Origin: Bacillus sp. AFS029637
Lineage (GTDB): Bacteria > Bacillota > Bacilli > Bacillales > Bacillaceae_G
Direction of reading: 5' to 3'
Assembly: GCF_002584985.1 (NCBI RefSeq)
Contig: NZ_NUPZ01000023.1
Coordinates: 215,999-279,998 of the forward strand
Length of the DNA stretch: 64,000 bases
The notes below the pieces were generated by a model. That model did not search any database. It saw nothing but the letters and a program-made list of their open reading frames with translations, and was not told where the DNA came from. The position numbers and the translations under genes are program-made. Positions 63,958 to 64,000 of the stretch are shown piece after piece (within the stretch, counting starts at the first letter, position 1; every line of letters starts with the position of its first letter).

Positions 63958-64000
63958 ATGGAAGAAAGAATTGAACGAATTAAGAAGCAATTACATGCAG
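63958..64000 (+). CDS. fur: Ferric uptake regulator Fur (5' end)
   Basis: Only 14 codons are visible, MEERIERIKKQLHA, closely similar to the N-terminus of B. subtilis Fur (MENRIDRIKKQLH). GAGGAGGGAG lies about 12 nt upstream. Position after spoIIM and the Fur/PerR-type box support the call. The rest lies outside the window. Confidence 0.85.
   Translation, partial: MEERIERIKKQLHA

Overview
The window is a low-GC, gene-dense stretch of a Firmicutes chromosome, almost certainly a member of the Bacillus cereus group. Three things point there: the gene order parallels the B. subtilis yqi/yqj/yqk region (bkd, yqiW, artPQR, yqjA/B, dinB, rnz, proI, yqjP/Q, yqkD/E/F, mciZ, nudF, spoIIM, fur), the biotin genes are ordered bioADFHCB, and bcr-type dispersed repeats are present. 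I see no rRNA, tRNA, CRISPR array, prophage or insertion sequence. These assignments come from reading the sequence; no database search was run.

Layout. 1-9.1 kb: branched-chain amino-acid catabolism. The end of the sigma-54 activator gene bkdR is followed by two candidate activator sites, a textbook -24/-12 promoter and ptb-bcd-buk-lpdV-bkdAA-bkdAB-bkdB, ending in a strong terminator. The operon converts Leu/Ile/Val to branched acyl-CoAs and acyl-phosphates. 9.4-12.5 kb: a RodA/FtsW-type protein, a DUF421 membrane protein, a Nudix hydrolase and a bacilliredoxin. 12.5-15.1 kb: a bcr repeat and an arginine-type ABC transporter. 15.2-22.3 kb: an aromatic-acid-exporter-like protein, an L,D-transpeptidase, small membrane proteins (one Prli42-like), an acetyltransferase, an M20 peptidase, SOS-controlled DNA polymerase IV and RNase Z. 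22.6-27.6 kb: a decayed membrane-protein gene, L-serine dehydratase, ProI, a metallo-beta-lactamase-fold protein and a short-chain dehydrogenase. 27.8-33.0 kb: argCJBDF. 33.1-39.4 kb: small and membrane proteins, a MarR regulator, an SGNH hydrolase, a sortase-anchored nucleotidase with a Pho-box-like promoter, and an NhaC-type transporter behind a tyrosine T-box leader. 40.0-46.8 kb: biotin operon with a BirA operator, bracketed by two paralogous small secreted proteins. 46.8-50.7 kb: riboflavin operon (ribD-ribE-ribBA-ribH, minus strand) behind an FMN riboswitch. 50.8-64 kb: CDGSH protein, hydrolases, acetyltransferases, an orphan LacI regulator, a YuiF-type transporter, a second secreted 5'-nucleotidase, two aldo/keto reductases, MciZ, NudF, SpoIIM and the start of fur.

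Most operons are housekeeping metabolism with recognisable control: sigma-54/BkdR (bkd), LexA (dinB), BirA (bio), FMN riboswitch (rib), Tyr T-box (nhaC), probable PhoP (nucleotidase), sigma-E (spoIIM, probably mciZ) and Fur/PerR (fur). The observations most worth a second look are the T-box leader with a duplicated antiterminator/terminator module that lacks Stem I, the paralogous TEGK-repeat secreted proteins on both sides of the biotin operon, the perfect palindrome over the bacilliredoxin promoter, the dyad between yqkD and an acetyltransferase gene, a bcr-type repeat that seems to have rewritten the C-terminus of MciZ, and a possible anti-Shine-Dalgarno hairpin before buk.
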